A stretch of DNA of 22,515 bases from Acidobacteriota bacterium. GTDB lineage: Bacteria; Acidobacteriota; Vicinamibacteria; Vicinamibacterales; SCN-69-37. Below are positions 1 to 8,746 of the stretch, piece after piece. Within the stretch, counting starts at the first letter, position 1. Every line of letters starts with the position of its first letter. The translations under genes were made by a program, and so were the position numbers. The notes under the pieces are model-generated. The model had not been told where the DNA came from, did no database searches, and saw only the letters and a list, made by a program, of their open reading frames with translations. Location of the stretch: the NCBI GenBank assembly GCA_021824055.1, contig JAKALV010000019.1:1-22515 (forward strand), written 5' to 3'.

Positions 1-394
1 TCTCGCCCGGATCGAGCATCCGCCCGCCGACGATTCCCGCGCGCGGATGCTCCGCCATCCACGCCAGAACCTCCCGCAGGCCCGATCCGGCCCCCGCCAG
101 AAACCGCGCGTCGGGATTGAGCCACAGCACGAACGCGCCCGATGTGTGGGCGAGCCCCAGATTCACGCCGTGCGCGAATCCGCCGTTGGTTCCGCTCTCG
201 ACCAGGCGCGCCCACGGATGCGCCGACCGGACCGCATCGGCGGTGCCGTCCGACGACCGGTTGTCCACGACGCAGACCTCGGACGATTCGGCCGCGGCCC
301 CGTCGAATTCCCGCAGGGTCGCGCCGACCGACGCGAGGCACGCATCGATAAACGCGCGCGAATCATGGGTGACGATGATGACCGAGAGATCCAT
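1..394 (-). CDS. Glycosyltransferase family 2, partial (C-terminus beyond left edge)
   Basis: The first 131 residues of a GT2 (GT-A fold) glycosyltransferase are visible; the gene runs off the window at position 1. The start MDLSVIIVTHDSR is the typical first beta strand of GT2. A nucleotide-binding VVDNRSSDGT lies at residues 42-51, TNGGFAHGVNLGL at 69-81 matches the GGFaxGxN motif of rhamnosyltransferase-like GT2 enzymes, and LNPDARF at 92-98 supplies the DXD-equivalent (N-P-D) that holds the metal and sugar nucleotide. The ATG shares one base with the AsnB stop (TGATG), so the two are translationally coupled. Likely role: cytoplasmic transfer of one sugar, possibly rhamnose, to the lipid-linked repeat unit. 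The family is clear; donor and acceptor are not determinable. Confidence 0.88.
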   Translation of the reverse strand, partial: MDLSVIIVTHDSRAFIDACLASVGATLREFDGAAAESSEVCVVDNRSSDGTADAVRSAHPWARLVESGTNGGFAHGVNLGLAHTSGAFVLWLNPDARFLAGAGSGLREVLAWMAEHPRAGIVGGRMLDPGE

Positions 395-2280
395 CAGCCG
401 CGCGCCATCCGGGCGAGCACGTACGGCGCCCACAGCCGCGACCAATGCGCCCGTCCGCTGAGGAATCGCTCGATCAGCTGCCGATGCCCGCTCGCTTCGA
501 GCCGCGGCCGGAGATCGCGCCATCGCGAGGGCACGTGCGCGGAGAGCGATTCCCGCATCCAGCGGCTCATCGGCAGGACGAAGCCCTGCTTGCGCTCCAG
601 CGCCGCGCCGGTGCGCGTCAGTTCCGGCACCGCCGCGAACAGCCCGGCCTTGAACGACCGCGCGCCGCCCCGGGGCCACTCGCCGGCGGCAGCCATCGCT
701 TCGACAAACGCGTGATCGACGAAGGGCGTGCGCAATTCGAGCGCGCGGCACATCGTGAAGGCGTCGGCGTCCCGCAGCAGCTGCCGCTGCAGGAACTCGC
801 GCATTTCGAAATAGCGGATGACGGCGAACGGCGAGGCGTCGCGCGCCAGCGCCGGCACGCGCCCGGGCGGGAGCCGGCCCGCGTCGCCCGAGGGCGTGAC
901 GGCCCGGTAGCGCCACCACACGCTCGCGATATCCGGCGCGCCGCCGGCGATCGACCGGACCTTGTCGGCGCGTCGCCCGCCGAACAGCGTGGCGGCGCCG
1001 CCCAGTCCCGCGCGGCCGAGCGGCGTGACGCCGCGCAACAGGGCGGACAATTGCGGCACGCGCACAAAACTCGGATACCCGCCGAGGACTTCGTCGCCGC
1101 CGACACCCGACATCACGACGCGTACGCCGGCCTGCCGCGCGGCGCGCGCCACGATGAACGTGTTCAATCCATCGACGGACGGTTCGGCCATCGCCGCAAA
1201 GAACTCGTCAAGCGTCTGGTCCAGGTCGATGTCGCCGACGCGCAACTCCGTGTGCTCTCCGCCGAATTGTTTCGCCGCGCGCCGGGCGCCCTCCGCCTCA
1301 TCCAGCGCGTGGTCGCCCATCGTCACCGTGAACGTCCGAATCGGACCGGCGCCGACGTTATGGACCGTGGCCAGCAGCGCCGTGCTATCGAGGCCGCCGC
1401 TGAGAAACAGTCCCACCGGCACGTCACTCACCAGATGCGCCTGCACGGACGACGCGAGCGCGTCGCGCAGGACGCCGGCGGCAGCCGCCGCGGTGGACGG
1501 CGGTCGCGGCGTCAGCAGGACGTCGGCGAGCGACCAGTACGACTGCCTGGTGGCGCCGTGCGCGTCGATCGTCACCACTTCGCCCGGCGCGACGACCTGC
1601 ACGCCCTGCCAGAACGACTCGTCGTCGCCGACCGACCCGCGCGCGAGCACGGAGTCGCGGCGCGATGGCTCCGGGCGCAGCGTGATGTCACCGGCCGCCG
1701 CCAGCGCCGCCGGCTCCGACGCGAAACACCAGCGCCCGGGCTGCGACTCGGCGAAGACCAGGGGTTTGATGCCGAAGCGGTCGCGCGCCAGCACGAGGCG
1801 CTCGGCGCCCTCGTCCCACCAGGCAAACGCGAACATGCCGCGCAGCATCGGCAGCGCCGCCACATCCCTCGCCGCGAGCAGCGCGAGCAGGACTTCCGTG
1901 TCTGACGCCGTGCGAATCCCGGTGCCGGTCGCCACCAACCCGTCGCGCAAGGCCCGGTAGTTGTAGAGCTCGCCGTTGTACACAATCCACGACGACAGGT
2001 CGGGCGTCGCCATGGGCTGATGGCCGCCGCGGCTCGTGTCGATGATCGCCAGGCGGCGGTGGACCAGCCCCACCGTGGGCCGCCGGGACGCCGATGGCGG
2101 CCGCGTCAGCGCGCGCCGGCCATCGGAGGCGAGGTCGTCGATCGTGTCGCGCGTCAGCAGCGCGCGTCCCCAGTCGTCGGGGCCGCGATGGGCCAGGGCC
2201 GCGTCCATCTTCTGCAGCGCGTCCGCCCAGCCCGTATCCGGGCGCAGCGAGAAATCAACAAAGCCGGCGATGCCGCACAT
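394..2280 (-). CDS. asnB: AsnB-type glutamine-hydrolysing amidotransferase (asparagine synthase family)
   Basis: A complete 628-residue class-II amidotransferase plus synthetase. After Met removal the N-terminus is Cys2 (MCGIAGF), the glutaminase nucleophile; HRGPDD at 31-36, RRLAIID at 75-81 and YNGELYNY at 101-108 belong to the glutaminase domain. The C-terminal ATP-pyrophosphatase domain carries SGGLDST at 294-300, the AMP-forming P-loop, plus EPSVDG near 366 and GVGGDE at 392-397. Length is typical of the family. The family normally makes asparagine from aspartate, glutamine and ATP, but homologues are common in polysaccharide loci, where they are thought to amidate sugar acids or amino-acid substituents; that role is inferred here from position between glycosyltransferases. 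ATG start, 2-base gap to the GT4 before it. Confidence 0.93.
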   Translation of the reverse strand: MCGIAGFVDFSLRPDTGWADALQKMDAALAHRGPDDWGRALLTRDTIDDLASDGRRALTRPPSASRRPTVGLVHRRLAIIDTSRGGHQPMATPDLSSWIVYNGELYNYRALRDGLVATGTGIRTASDTEVLLALLAARDVAALPMLRGMFAFAWWDEGAERLVLARDRFGIKPLVFAESQPGRWCFASEPAALAAAGDITLRPEPSRRDSVLARGSVGDDESFWQGVQVVAPGEVVTIDAHGATRQSYWSLADVLLTPRPPSTAAAAAGVLRDALASSVQAHLVSDVPVGLFLSGGLDSTALLATVHNVGAGPIRTFTVTMGDHALDEAEGARRAAKQFGGEHTELRVGDIDLDQTLDEFFAAMAEPSVDGLNTFIVARAARQAGVRVVMSGVGGDEVLGGYPSFVRVPQLSALLRGVTPLGRAGLGGAATLFGGRRADKVRSIAGGAPDIASVWWRYRAVTPSGDAGRLPPGRVPALARDASPFAVIRYFEMREFLQRQLLRDADAFTMCRALELRTPFVDHAFVEAMAAAGEWPRGGARSFKAGLFAAVPELTRTGAALERKQGFVLPMSRWMRESLSAHVPSRWRDLRPRLEASGHRQLIERFLSGRAHWSRLWAPYVLARMARG

Positions 2281-2282
2281 CG

Positions 2283-3443
2283 TCAGGCCACCAGCTCGCG
2301 ATACACGGCGTCCACGCCATCCACATACTGCCTGGCCGTGTAATGCACCAGTACGCGCTCACGCGCGAGCGCTCCCATCCGCGCGCGGCGGGCGGGATCA
2401 CACAACAGTCCGATGATGGCGCGCGCCATCGCGGACGGATCGCGCGGCGGCACCAGATCACCCGTTCGCCCGTCCTCCACGATGTCGAGTGGTCCGCCGT
2501 GCGCGGTCGCCACCACGGGTTTGGCCGTGGCCATCGCCTCGAGGAGCACGAGACCGAACGGTTCAGGCTCGCGCGACGCCAGCACCAGCACATCCAACGC
2601 GCGGTGCACGTTCGGCATCTGGTCCGGACCGAACCGCCAGCCGGTGAAGTGCACGCGTCCGCTGAGGCCGAGCTCGCGCGCCCGGATCTTCAGCGCATCT
2701 TCGTAGGCCTCCTGCCCGATGATCGGCCCGCCGACGACGGCAAAGACCGCGTCGCGATCGGCGGAAGCAACCTCCGCCGCTGCCTCGAGAAAATCGTCCA
2801 CGCCCTTCCACGCATCGAGCCGGCACACCGTGGCCACCAGCAATTGTCCCGGACGGACGTTCAATTCCGCCCGAACGCGCGAACCGTCGCCCGGCATGAA
2901 CCGGTCGGTTTCCACGCCGTTCGGCACACGCACGAGCTGCACCGGCCAGCGGCGCTCCGGACCATACATCGCGGCGATGGCGTTGGACGTCACGATAATC
3001 CGGTCCGACCACCACCGCGCCATCGCCAACTCCATGCGCCGCAACAGACCCGATTGCCAGACGATCTCGCGAAAATGCCACACGTGCGGCACGCGGGCCA
3101 CGCGCGCGGCCGTCACGCCGTAGAGATTGTGAATGGTGTTGGTGTGCACGATCGACACGCGCTCGCGGCGAATCAAACCGACGAGCGCGGCAACGGCCCG
3201 CGGATAGTTGAAGGCGAACCTGATGAAGAAGCCGGCGCCGCGGCGGGAGGTCAACTTCATCAGCACCGGCAGGATCTCCACGCGCGCCCCGGCCGCGCGC
3301 AGACGCGGCACCAGCGGACCGTCGGACGGCAGCGCGACGATGATCGCATACCGGTCGCGATCGAGCCCCTCGACCAACCGCACCAGAGACACGTCGGACC
3401 CGCCGATCTCCGATGTCGTGTGCAGGAACAGGACGGTGGTCAC
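2283..3443 (-). CDS. Glycosyltransferase family 4 (GT-B)
   Basis: A 386-residue GT4 enzyme. The start is a GTG at 3443-3441 overlapping the preceding stop as GTGA; the frame is open further upstream, but the protein begins properly with MTTVLFLHTTSEIGGSDVSL, the N-terminal strand and glycine loop of GT4. The C-terminal donor-binding domain shows RLDAWKGVDDFLEA at 208-221 (phosphate-binding R and K) and the E-x7-E motif at E294 and E302 (EPEPFGLVLLEAMA). Retaining transfer from a nucleotide sugar to the growing lipid-linked oligosaccharide in the cytoplasm is expected. Its architecture resembles the GT4 at 6285-7421 (both have a GG.. N-terminal loop and an RxEPFGLV.xEAM signature), so the two may be related by duplication. 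Sugar specificity is unknown. Confidence 0.9.
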   Translation of the reverse strand: MTTVLFLHTTSEIGGSDVSLVRLVEGLDRDRYAIIVALPSDGPLVPRLRAAGARVEILPVLMKLTSRRGAGFFIRFAFNYPRAVAALVGLIRRERVSIVHTNTIHNLYGVTAARVARVPHVWHFREIVWQSGLLRRMELAMARWWSDRIIVTSNAIAAMYGPERRWPVQLVRVPNGVETDRFMPGDGSRVRAELNVRPGQLLVATVCRLDAWKGVDDFLEAAAEVASADRDAVFAVVGGPIIGQEAYEDALKIRARELGLSGRVHFTGWRFGPDQMPNVHRALDVLVLASREPEPFGLVLLEAMATAKPVVATAHGGPLDIVEDGRTGDLVPPRDPSAMARAIIGLLCDPARRARMGALARERVLVHYTARQYVDGVDAVYRELVA

Positions 3444-4513
3444 GCGCGCGACCCGTGCGCGTGACGCGCGACGTCGTACACCCGCTCGTACGCTTCCGCG
3501 ACGCGCGGCCAGGCATACGCCCGCGCGCGCTCGCGGCCGATCGCCGCGAACCGGTCGCGCAGAGGAGCGTCGGTCAACACGCCGGCGAGCACCCGTCCCA
3601 GCGCGACATCCTCGGCAATCACGCCGGCGCGCCCGTGGTCGAGAACCTCGTCGGCGCCCGGATTGGGCGTGGCCGCCGCCACCGTGCCGGCCGCCATCGC
3701 TTCCGCATACGGGCGGCCGAACCCCTCGTAGGCACTGGGCAGACACATGACCCAGGCCCGCGCGAGCAGCGCCGCGAGCGACGCATCGTCGGGTGCACCG
3801 CAATGCACGACGCCGTCGGCCGCGGAGGCCGCCGGCGGGTCGGGACTGACCAGCCACAGTTCGGCGCCGGGAACGCGCGGGCGAACGTCGCGGATGAACA
3901 CATCCACCAGCCAGCGGCCGCGTTTTCGGCTGTCGAGCTCACCGATAAACAGGATGCTCGGCGCCGCGCTCTTGGTCGTCGCCGCCGCGGCGGCGGCAAA
4001 GCGCGCGACATCGATGCCGTTGGGAATCACGGCGTGCATGCGCGGGTAGAAACGGCCGGTGCCGGACGAGACCGCCACCACGCGATCCGCACCGAGATCG
4101 GCGAGGAGTTCCATGGCGTAGAAGTAGAGGTGCAGGAGAAGGCGCTTCGGCGATCCCGCGCGGACGCCGTTGTACCACGCTTCGGCGAGCGCCGAGCCGT
4201 GCATGGTGCGGACGACCGGCGCCCGGCCGCGGCGCCGAAGCCACTGCTCGTCGCCCTGCGCATGGATGACATCGAATCCCGTGAAGTCGCACCGGCGGAG
4301 CGCCAGCGGAAACGCGAACGGAGCCCACCGCCCCGCCCGCACGTCCACGCGCCGCACCGTGTAATGAGCGTCGGCCGGCGGCGGATCCTGGCTGAACACC
4401 GTCACCGCATGTCCGCGGTCGGTCAGGGTCTGCGCGAGTTCGTGCGTGAAGTGCCCGACTCCGCCGCGGGACCGGCTCGGCAGAAATCGTTGAATGATCG
4501 CGATTTTAGACAC
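3440..4513 (-). CDS. Glycosyltransferase family 4 (GT-B)
   Basis: A 357-residue GT4. I place the start at GTG 4513-4511, overlapping the preceding gene by 8 bases, because the GT4 fold starts exactly there (VSKIAIIQRFLPSRSRGGVG with the acceptor-side glycine loop); the 28 residues upstream in frame look like non-coding shadow. VIPNGID at 162-168 is the conserved linker, LDSRKRGRWL at 193-202 is the donor-phosphate site, and E263/E271 form E-x7-E in SAYEGFGRPYAEAMA. It ends with a GTGA overlap into the next GT4. Expected role: one sugar transfer in repeat-unit assembly on the cytoplasmic face. Donor and linkage cannot be read from sequence. Confidence 0.88.
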   Translation of the reverse strand: MSKIAIIQRFLPSRSRGGVGHFTHELAQTLTDRGHAVTVFSQDPPPADAHYTVRRVDVRAGRWAPFAFPLALRRCDFTGFDVIHAQGDEQWLRRRGRAPVVRTMHGSALAEAWYNGVRAGSPKRLLLHLYFYAMELLADLGADRVVAVSSGTGRFYPRMHAVIPNGIDVARFAAAAAATTKSAAPSILFIGELDSRKRGRWLVDVFIRDVRPRVPGAELWLVSPDPPAASAADGVVHCGAPDDASLAALLARAWVMCLPSAYEGFGRPYAEAMAAGTVAAATPNPGADEVLDHGRAGVIAEDVALGRVLAGVLTDAPLRDRFAAIGRERARAYAWPRVAEAYERVYDVARHAHGSRA

Positions 4514-5576
4514 GGGCGACGTGACGATAGAGCTCCAGCAGCTGGCGTGCCGCGCTGCTCCATTCGAACTGGCCCGCCCGCGCGAACCCGGCGTCAATCA
4601 ACCGCCGGCGCCGCACGGGATTCCCCAGCGCCTCGCCGAGCGCCTGCGCCAGCCCGCCTTCATCTTCGGCGTCGGCGAGCAGCGCCGCGTCGCCGACGAC
4701 TTCGGGGATGGCGCCGCGATTTGACGCGACCACCGGCGTCCCGCAGGCCATCGCCTCGAGCGGCGGGAGGCCGAACCCGGCGAGCAGCGGCGCGTAGAGC
4801 AACACGTCGGCCGCCTGGTAGTACGCCGGCAGATCCGCGTCGGCCACGCGGCCGACGAAATCGATCCGCTCCCCCAGTTCAAGCTCCGCGACCAGACGCT
4901 GCTGCTCGGGCGTAAACGGCATGCCGATCTTCACGAGCGTCAGATCGATGCCCTGCCGGGCGATCACCGTGGCCACCACGCGCAGCATGCGTTCGACGTT
5001 CATGTAGCCCTGCGTATGGCCGGCCATCAGCACGACGTTGCCGTTGAAGCCGAGCCGCCTGCGGAGCATCGCGCGATCCGGCGGCGGCCGGAAGGCCTCA
5101 TCGATGCCCCAGGGAATCACATGGATCCGGTCCGCCGGCAGGTCCGCGAGGTCGAGCAGGTCCCGCTTTCCCGACTCGCTCACGCACACGATCGCGGCGG
5201 CTCTGCGCATCGCGCGCAGGCTGTGACCGAGCGCCATCTTCGTGCGCCAGCTGACGCCCGGGACCTTCATCACGACGGCATCGTGAAACGTGACGATCGT
5301 GCGCCGGGCCGGCAGCGTCCGCGCCAAATGGCCGTATCCGTGATCGATGACATGATTCACGTCGCCGGCATGCGCCGCCGCGTAGCGGCCGTACCGCACG
5401 TACTGGTCCCAATAGCGGGCCCAGCCCCCGTCAATTCGCGCACCCGGCAGACTCTCGGTGCGAATGGCCTCGCCCGCCTTCATGTAGGCGCCGACGCGAC
5501 GCTGCAATTCGTCCGCGTACCGCGTCATGCTGAGACGATAGGGATCGGGAAACGCGCGGAACAAGACGACGTTCAT
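4506..5576 (-). CDS. Glycosyltransferase family 4 with atypical donor site
   Basis: A 356-residue GT-B protein with the GT4 layout: N-terminal half with TIVTFHDAVVM near 93-103, a CVSESGKRDLL helix start at 131-141, IPWGID at 154-159, and the C-terminal GFGLPPLEAMACGTPVVAS at 267-285. Two donor-site features of the family differ. The first Glu of E-x7-E is Ala266 (LLAGFGLPPLE), only Glu274 remains, and the usual R-K phosphate-binding pair is replaced by GYM in AGHTQGYMNVERML (185-198). It could be a true enzyme with an altered donor or an inactive partner. ATG start with ATGA overlap to the acyltransferase before it. Confidence 0.86.
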   Translation of the reverse strand: MNVVLFRAFPDPYRLSMTRYADELQRRVGAYMKAGEAIRTESLPGARIDGGWARYWDQYVRYGRYAAAHAGDVNHVIDHGYGHLARTLPARRTIVTFHDAVVMKVPGVSWRTKMALGHSLRAMRRAAAIVCVSESGKRDLLDLADLPADRIHVIPWGIDEAFRPPPDRAMLRRRLGFNGNVVLMAGHTQGYMNVERMLRVVATVIARQGIDLTLVKIGMPFTPEQQRLVAELELGERIDFVGRVADADLPAYYQAADVLLYAPLLAGFGLPPLEAMACGTPVVASNRGAIPEVVGDAALLADAEDEGGLAQALGEALGNPVRRRRLIDAGFARAGQFEWSSAARQLLELYRHVARV

Positions 5577-6292
5577 GCGATGGGCTCCCCGGACCGCTGG
5601 CGGATCACGCGCGCGGGGTTGCCAACCGCCACGGCATCAGCCGGCACGTCGCGAGTGACGACGCTGCCGGCGCCGATCACGGCGCCCCGCCCGATCGTCA
5701 CGCCATCGAGGATGATCACGCCGTTGCCCACCCACACGTCGTCTTCAATGACGATGCCGGCCCGCGTGACGCCCTGCGACTGGATCGGCCGGGCCACGTC
5801 GTTGAAGGCGTGATTCTCCGCCAGGACGTGGACGGCCGCGCCAAACGTGGCGCGCGCGCCGATGCGAATGCCGCCGCCGGCGCCCAGGATGACGCGCGGG
5901 CCGATGTACGTGCCCTCACCGATCGTCAATCCCACGCCCGGACGATCGAGCGTGCTCGTCGCCTGGATCCAGGCGCCTTCGCGGATCCGCACGTTGTTTC
6001 CCAGCCGGACACCATCGGTTGAAAAGCCGTTCACGTAACCGTCGCTCCCGATGGCGACGTTGCGGCCGACGTGGATGTGACGTGGAAACATCAGCCGCAC
6101 GCGCGCACCAACCAACAGCCGCCCGCCGCAATCGCCGAGGCGCCACCCCCGCCAGATACCGCGCAGCCGCGCCAGACCGCCGCGGTGCCACAAGAACGCC
6201 AGCAGTTCGGTCCAGGACACGGCTAACGGACCCGCAAGGTCCACCGGCCGGCCGAGTGCTTTGCGATAGAGCGAACCCTTCAAATCACTCAT
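5573..6292 (-). CDS. Left-handed beta-helix (hexapeptide-repeat) acyltransferase
   Basis: A 239-residue protein dominated by [LIV]-G-x4 hexapeptide repeats (for example VGRNVAIGSDG, LGNNVRIREG, IGEGTYIGPRVILG, IGARATFGAAV, IEDDVWVGNGVIILDGVTIG). The repeats run from about residue 61 to 225 and end in VGNPARVIRQR, the standard C-terminus of sugar O- or N-acyltransferases of the WcaF/maltose-acetyltransferase type. His161 in AENHAF is the likely catalytic base. The N-terminal 50 residues are a short helical region typical of serine/WcaF-type members. Expected role: acetyl-CoA-dependent acetylation of a sugar in the cytoplasm before export. The ATG overlaps the previous GT4 by 8 bases. The acyl group and the sugar are unknown. 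Confidence 0.9.
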   Translation of the reverse strand: MSDLKGSLYRKALGRPVDLAGPLAVSWTELLAFLWHRGGLARLRGIWRGWRLGDCGGRLLVGARVRLMFPRHIHVGRNVAIGSDGYVNGFSTDGVRLGNNVRIREGAWIQATSTLDRPGVGLTIGEGTYIGPRVILGAGGGIRIGARATFGAAVHVLAENHAFNDVARPIQSQGVTRAGIVIEDDVWVGNGVIILDGVTIGRGAVIGAGSVVTRDVPADAVAVGNPARVIRQRSGEPIA

Positions 6293-7421
6293 GCTGATCC
6301 GGAATGGAATCGTATACGGCCGCGACCGCAGCCGCCATCACGTCCGCGTCGAAATACTGGAGGGCGCGGCGCCGTCCGGCGTCCCCCATCGCCTGCGCGC
6401 GCGCTGGATCCCTCAGGATGTCGACGACGCTCAGGCCGAGCGCCGCCGCATCTCCCGGCGTCACCAGCCGCCCGGTTTCGCCATCGAGCACGATCTCCGC
6501 GGCCCCGCCATGGCGGAACGCCGCGACGGGCCGTTCCTGCATCATGGCTTCGGCCATCACCAGACCGAACGGCTCCGGCCGATCGGAGGAATGCACGACG
6601 ACACTCGCCGCGCGCAGCCACGGCCGCGCGTCATCGACATGCCCGGTGAACAGCATCGCGTCCTCGAGGCCGGCCACGCGCGCCTGCATGCGCAACGCGC
6701 CGGCGTAGGCCGGCTCGAGACCGAACAACGTACCGCCCACCAGCGCAAACCGCGCATCCGGCCGCTCCCGATGGATGTAACGTGCCGCTTCGATGAAATG
6801 GTGCGGCCCCTTCCATTGCTGCAGCCGGCCGCACCAGACGATGAGCGGCCCGAGTGCCGCCGCGGCCGGGGCCGGCGCGACGATCATCCGATCGACGCCA
6901 TCCACGAGGGTCTGCAACTGGGCCGCCGGTACGCGGCCGCGCAGCGAGGCCGCCACCGAGGCGGAGATGGCAACGGTGCGCGCCGCCGGCACGCGCAGCG
7001 CCAGGCGTTGCAGGGCGCCGTCGGCGGACCATCCCGGATCGAAGAGATCGTGGACGTGATAAATCGCCGGCCGTTGCAGCCGACGGGCCGCCAGTCCGGC
7101 GTGAATCTGGGCGGCCACGCCGTGCGAATGAATCAGTTCGATCCCGGCATCGCGAAACCGCCGCGCGACTTCCACGACCACGCGCGCGCCCTGGTCGAGC
7201 CGGCGCAGGCGCCCGAATGCCGGCAGCGGACACACGCGCTGCCCGGCGTCGTGCCACTGGCGGCACAGGAGGGCATCTTCCGGCACCGCCAGCACCGGAT
7301 CAACACCGTGCGCGGGCAAGCGCGCCGCCAGCAGTTCCATGATGACTTCCGCGCCGCCACGCTGGCCGGCGGCCGTCACCAGCGCCACGCGGCGCCGGCC
7401 GGGGCGAACGCTCCCGCTCAT
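6285..7421 (-). CDS. Glycosyltransferase family 4 (GT-B)
   Basis: A 378-residue GT4. The ATG at 7421-7419 forms an ATGA overlap with the preceding polymerase gene; the longer open frame upstream to 7640 reads through that gene and is not credible. RRVALVTAAGQRGGAEVIME at 10-29 is the N-terminal strand and GG loop, LIHSHG at 96-101 and YHVHDLFDPG at 121-130 belong to the acceptor domain, VWCGRLQQWKGPHHFIEA at 195-212 is the donor-phosphate site, and E283/E291 (RPEPFGLVMAEAM) form E-x7-E. The C-terminal half resembles the GT4 at 2283-3443. Expected cytoplasmic sugar transfer in repeat-unit synthesis. Confidence 0.9.
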   Translation of the reverse strand: MSGSVRPGRRRVALVTAAGQRGGAEVIMELLAARLPAHGVDPVLAVPEDALLCRQWHDAGQRVCPLPAFGRLRRLDQGARVVVEVARRFRDAGIELIHSHGVAAQIHAGLAARRLQRPAIYHVHDLFDPGWSADGALQRLALRVPAARTVAISASVAASLRGRVPAAQLQTLVDGVDRMIVAPAPAAAALGPLIVWCGRLQQWKGPHHFIEAARYIHRERPDARFALVGGTLFGLEPAYAGALRMQARVAGLEDAMLFTGHVDDARPWLRAASVVVHSSDRPEPFGLVMAEAMMQERPVAAFRHGGAAEIVLDGETGRLVTPGDAAALGLSVVDILRDPARAQAMGDAGRRRALQYFDADVMAAAVAAVYDSIPDQHE

Positions 7422-8746
7422 TGATAACTCGGCGGTACCGGATATATGGCCGCCCCTGCGGGCTGCCATGGGGCGCCCGGTGCGCGACCGAATTGCCGGC
7501 GCGCCACCTCGAGGTCGTGCATCTTGATTGCCGCGCCCAGGAAGAACCAGAAATACAGGTTGCCTGGGGCGGCATCGAGCCCGGTGCTGACGGGCAGTAG
7601 CAAGGCGGACGTCAGGACCAGTAGAGCACTCGCCCACCACAGCACCTTCGTCGGCGCGTCACGCATAGCCGAACGGCATCTGACGATTGCGACGATGACA
7701 GCGGCTGTCAACCAAGCGAACGCCGCCAAGCCGATTACGCCAGTCTCGGCCACGATGATCCCGAAGTAGCTCTCGACGAGCATGATGTTGGCCCAATCCG
7801 TGAAGTGCCGAGCTCCGATCGTGGCGCGCCCCAGACCAAACCCCATGGGCTCTTGAAAGAGCAGCGGCCAGAACAACTGGCCGAAGTACGTGTCGTTAAA
7901 GCGTTCCACGTTGTCCCAGGAGGCGATCGATCCCACGCGGTCCTGCACGCCGCCGCCAAAATAAGTAAACCCCATCGTCAGCACGCCGTACAGCCCACCG
8001 GCCCACACGCCGATTCCCTTCAACTTGCCTGTCACCGCCAACAACCCAACGGAACACATCACGAACAGGAGCAACGGCGAACGTGACCCCGACACCAGCA
8101 ACGCGCCGAGCGCGGCGATCAAGGCCACCAGTGTCAGCACCCGCTGACTTCTATCCGCGCCCTTCTCGAAGAGAACGCCCACGAATAACACCGCATTGAA
8201 GAGCAGGAATGCACCATATTGACCCGGCGACGTGAAGGTACCGGGAACGCGCCAGAAGGAGATATGGTGTTCGCCGGAGGTGGACCCGATAAGGGCCGAG
8301 TAATTGGCACCGAGGGAAGTCAAGCCCACCGGACCGACGAAGTACAGATAGATCCCAAAGATGCTGGCCGGAATCGCGGTCCAGGCCATGGCTTTCATCA
8401 GCCCGAGAAAATCCCGCTCGTCGCGCAGGAAATGGTAGGCCACCCACGCCAGCGGAATATAAAAGAGCCGTTGCTTGACCGCAACCAGTTCGCCAAGCAG
8501 TGACACCTGCGACGGCAGCAGCAGGTAGAAGCACGTCACGCCGCCAAAGACCATGGCCGGAAGAGAAAGCTTCGACAGGCTGCCGCTGGAGCCTTTCGCC
8601 TCGGTCGCCAGCGCGAAATACGCCGCCGCAATCGCGAAATCCTTGAAGATGAACGGCAGCGTATTCGGGTACATCACATTGATGACGAGCCCCTCGACGG
8701 TGGTGTAGGCGAAGATGAGATACGTGAGGAATCGAACCGAACTCAT
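7418..8746 (-). CDS. O-antigen polymerase / ligase-like membrane protein (Wzy-type)
   Basis: A 442-residue polytopic inner-membrane protein with about a dozen hydrophobic segments by eye, starting MSSVRFLTYLIFAYTTVEG. A long periplasmic-type loop around residues 280-330 (WDNVERFNDTYFGQLFWPLL) and the segment LVSGSRSPLLLFVM in the middle match the SGSR-type motif of the Wzy/WaaL O-antigen-ligase superfamily. In a Wzx/Wzy locus the expected role is polymerisation of flipped undecaprenyl-linked repeats at the periplasmic face. ATGA overlaps at both ends show coupling. The gene is noticeably less GC-rich than its neighbours (29 of 60 bases G+C in 8161-8220 by hand count), which is common for wzy genes. 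WaaL-type ligation is an alternative reading, less likely given the flippase and export genes here. Confidence 0.85.
   Translation of the reverse strand: MSSVRFLTYLIFAYTTVEGLVINVMYPNTLPFIFKDFAIAAAYFALATEAKGSSGSLSKLSLPAMVFGGVTCFYLLLPSQVSLLGELVAVKQRLFYIPLAWVAYHFLRDERDFLGLMKAMAWTAIPASIFGIYLYFVGPVGLTSLGANYSALIGSTSGEHHISFWRVPGTFTSPGQYGAFLLFNAVLFVGVLFEKGADRSQRVLTLVALIAALGALLVSGSRSPLLLFVMCSVGLLAVTGKLKGIGVWAGGLYGVLTMGFTYFGGGVQDRVGSIASWDNVERFNDTYFGQLFWPLLFQEPMGFGLGRATIGARHFTDWANIMLVESYFGIIVAETGVIGLAAFAWLTAAVIVAIVRCRSAMRDAPTKVLWWASALLVLTSALLLPVSTGLDAAPGNLYFWFFLGAAIKMHDLEVARRQFGRAPGAPWQPAGAAIYPVPPSYQ

Noticed and set aside
445..1905. Long plus-strand open frame (486 codons) opposite asnB
   Set aside because: The minus-strand frame carries every AsnB motif. 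The plus-strand product is an Arg/Ala/His-rich sequence with no recognisable domain, as expected for a shadow in GC-rich DNA.
3413..4915. Long plus-strand open frame (500 codons) across the GT4 genes
   Set aside because: It crosses two well-supported minus-strand genes and gives a low-complexity Arg-rich product. The same applies to 2094-3464, 10500-11717 and 6291-7424.
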